Shown here piece by piece: positions 62,442 through 64,000 of a DNA stretch of 64,000 nt. Source of the DNA: Solibacillus sp. FSL R7-0682 (GTDB lineage: Bacteria > Bacillota > Bacilli > Bacillales_A > Planococcaceae); NCBI RefSeq assembly GCF_038005985.1, contig NZ_JBBOUI010000001.1, positions 1,198,001-1,262,000 of the forward strand, in the 5' to 3' direction. The notes below the pieces were generated by a model. It was not told the origin of the DNA. It made no database searches and saw nothing but the letters and a program-made list of their open reading frames with translations. Within the stretch, counting starts at the first letter, position 1. Every line of letters begins with the position of its first letter. The translations under genes were made by a program, and so were the position numbers.

Positions 62442-64000
62442 ATGAACGCAATTACGTTAGTTATTGGGGCAATTTGTATTTTAGTAATCGCCTACCGCTT
62501 TTATGGTATCTTTTTTACAAAAAAGGTATTGAAAATTAATGATGATATGCCTACGCCCGCCCATGAAAAAAACGACGGACAAGACTACGTGCCGACGAAT
62601 AAATGGGTAGCTTTTGGTCACCATTTTGCGGCGATTGCAGCTGCAGGTCCGTTAGTAGGACCTATTTTAGCAGCACAATTCGGATATTTACCAGGCTATT
62701 TATGGTTATTAATTGGTGCCGTTATTGGGGGAGCAGTACATGATGCAGTTGTATTATTTGCATCAATGACAAAAGGGGGTAAATCTCTATCAGAAGTAAT
62801 GCGTGAAGAGCTTGGTCCAGTTGCCGGCTTTTGTACAGGTTTAGCAATGCTTTTCATCATTACGATTACGATGGCTGGATTATCAATGGTTATTTTAGGG
62901 GCATTAGCAGAAAATCCATGGGGTACTTTTGCGGTTGCAGCAACTATTCCAATTGCGATGCTTATGGGACTTATAAACAAATTTACAGGTAATTTAAAAC
63001 TTTCAACCTTACTCGGAGTAATTCTTCTAATTGGTGCAGTCTTCTATGGACCGAACATACAAGGAACTTGGTTAGGAGATTTTTTAACATTAGATAAAGC
63101 AACATTATCGATATTATTACCGATTTATGCATTTTTCGCGGCAGCATTACCAGTGTGGTTCCTATTAGCACCACGTGATTATTTAAGTAGCTTTATGAAA
63201 ATTGGCGTATTCATTGCCTTAATTATTGGGGTATTTATTATTAATCCCACAATACAATTTCCAGCAATTATTCCTGATTTCTTAGGCGGTGGTGGGCCAA
63301 TTGTGGCTGGTCCAGTATGGCCGTTCGTATCGATTACAATTGCCTGTGGTGCTATTTCAGGCTTCCATGCTTTCGTAGGATCTGGAACGACACCAAAAAT
63401 GTTAAATCGTTGGGAAGATATTCGCGTTGTAGGATTTGGGGCAATGTTAGTGGAATGTGTTGTAGGGGTAATGGCATTAATTGCTGCAACAGTATTACAT
63501 CCTGCAGATTACTTTGCAATTAACTCAACACCAGAAAGATTTGCGCAGCTTGGTATGACTGTTGTTGATTTGCCAGTACTTTCTGAAGCGATTGGTATGG
63601 ATTTAGAAGGTCGTACAGGGGGGGCTGTTACATTAGCAGTCGGTATGGCAGCGATTTTCGCAAAGGTGGAATGGTTTAGTCATTTAACAAGCTATTTCTA
63701 TCAGTTCGTCATTATGTTCGAGGCGGTATTCATATTAACTGCAATCGATGCGGGTACTCGTACAGCACGTTATTTAATTCAAGATTTCTTAGGAAATGTG
63801 TATAAGCCATTAAAGAAAACCGATTGGCTACCCGGTGCAATAGGGGCAAGTGCATTGGCCTGTCTAATGTGGGGATACTTACTAAATTCAGGGGATATTG
63901 CTTCTGTATGGGCATTGTTCGGTGTATCAAACCAATTAATGGCCTCGATAGGTTTAGTTTGTGGTGTGACATTTGTGTTAAAAATCGCAGACAAGCGTAT
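62442..64000 (+). CDS. cstA: CstA-type carbon starvation protein (5' part)
   Basis: The frame opens at ATG 62442 after AAGGGGAATG and stays open to the window end, giving at least 519 residues of a CstA family (peptide/pyruvate transporter) protein. Family stretches are FGHHFAAIAAAGPLVGPILA, GAVHDAVVLFASM, GFHAFVGSGTTPKML and TAIDAGTRTARYLIQDF. About a dozen membrane helices are visible. Typical short CstA proteins reach about 590-600 residues, so the missing part is small. Upstream cre and TTCTGT repeats suggest control by carbon status. Confidence 0.93.
   Translation, partial: MNAITLVIGAICILVIAYRFYGIFFTKKVLKINDDMPTPAHEKNDGQDYVPTNKWVAFGHHFAAIAAAGPLVGPILAAQFGYLPGYLWLLIGAVIGGAVHDAVVLFASMTKGGKSLSEVMREELGPVAGFCTGLAMLFIITITMAGLSMVILGALAENPWGTFAVAATIPIAMLMGLINKFTGNLKLSTLLGVILLIGAVFYGPNIQGTWLGDFLTLDKATLSILLPIYAFFAAALPVWFLLAPRDYLSSFMKIGVFIALIIGVFIINPTIQFPAIIPDFLGGGGPIVAGPVWPFVSITIACGAISGFHAFVGSGTTPKMLNRWEDIRVVGFGAMLVECVVGVMALIAATVLHPADYFAINSTPERFAQLGMTVVDLPVLSEAIGMDLEGRTGGAVTLAVGMAAIFAKVEWFSHLTSYFYQFVIMFEAVFILTAIDAGTRTARYLIQDFLGNVYKPLKKTDWLPGAIGASALACLMWGYLLNSGDIASVWALFGVSNQLMASIGLVCGVTFVLKIADKR

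Overview
The window looks like chromosome from a low-GC, endospore-forming member of the Bacillales, most like Planococcaceae (Lysinibacillus/Solibacillus type). The grounds are AT-rich DNA, strong AGGAGG-type ribosome binding sites, many TTG/GTG starts, a cwlJ cortex hydrolase, a yteA-type zinc-finger protein, a complete GerA-type germinant receptor operon, SLH-anchored and subtilisin-like exoproteins, and a Kdp system. No rRNA, tRNA, CRISPR array, transposase or prophage gene was seen. Species assignment is inference.

Layout. 1-2.5 kb: end of an unknown gene, a penicillin-binding/class C beta-lactamase-fold serine hydrolase, and two Nudix hydrolases of which the first is decayed. 2.8-7.4 kb: a small Spo0E-sized protein, an S-layer-anchored propeller protein and a YibE/YibF membrane pair. 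7.7-9.7 kb: a large orphan protein ending in an XRE helix-turn-helix.

10.2-20.3 kb is the metabolic centre of the window. An ADP-forming acyl-CoA synthetase, two complementary MaoC proteins (one lacking the catalytic His), a thiolase-fold protein without the thiolase Cys, a stand-alone DUF35 zinc-ribbon/OB protein and two tandem acyl-CoA dehydrogenases form one operon. A broken MFS transporter and an aldehyde dehydrogenase follow. The gene set matches, part for part, the ChsE1/E2-ChsH1/H2-Ltp2 aldolytic side-chain module known from actinobacterial steroid breakdown. I infer an aldolytic beta-oxidation route for a branched or cyclic acid. A cre site and two sets of short repeats precede it.

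20.4-25.7 kb: dihydroxyacetone kinase (DhaK-DhaL fusion), a YkvI transporter, and an ECF sigma factor with an overlapping membrane partner and an apparent own-type promoter. 25.8-34.1 kb: kdpDE divergent from kdpFABC, including a 29-codon kdpF; an 18-bp inverted repeat with 11-bp half-site periodicity lies between them, and KdpD carries a c-di-AMP-type motif. 34.5-39.6 kb: a 1701-residue secreted M60 (mucinase-like) metalloprotease. 39.7-41.9 kb: a second ECF sigma factor with a DUF4179 anti-sigma partner.

42-49.6 kb: cwlJ, a small P-loop kinase, a BAAT-type acyl-CoA hydrolase, two GNAT acetyltransferases (one frameshifted), an SDR plus the 3' relic of a second SDR, yteA, an RNase J-family nuclease, and yunC, whose best start codon appears to be AUA. 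50-54 kb: a 1325-residue Vpr-like subtilase with a repetitive Pro-Gly-Lys tail. 54.5-60.9 kb: an HpaB-type flavin hydroxylase, a hypothetical protein, the ger operon with a candidate sigma-G promoter, and a DUF3298 protein. 60.95-61.19 kb: a noncoding repeat element with inverted ends. 61.2-64 kb: namA (old yellow enzyme) and the 5' part of a cstA-type gene that runs off the window.

Four genes are visibly broken (Nudix, MFS, GNAT, SDR relic). This indicates either ongoing decay or, for the single-lesion cases (MFS, GNAT), possible sequence errors.
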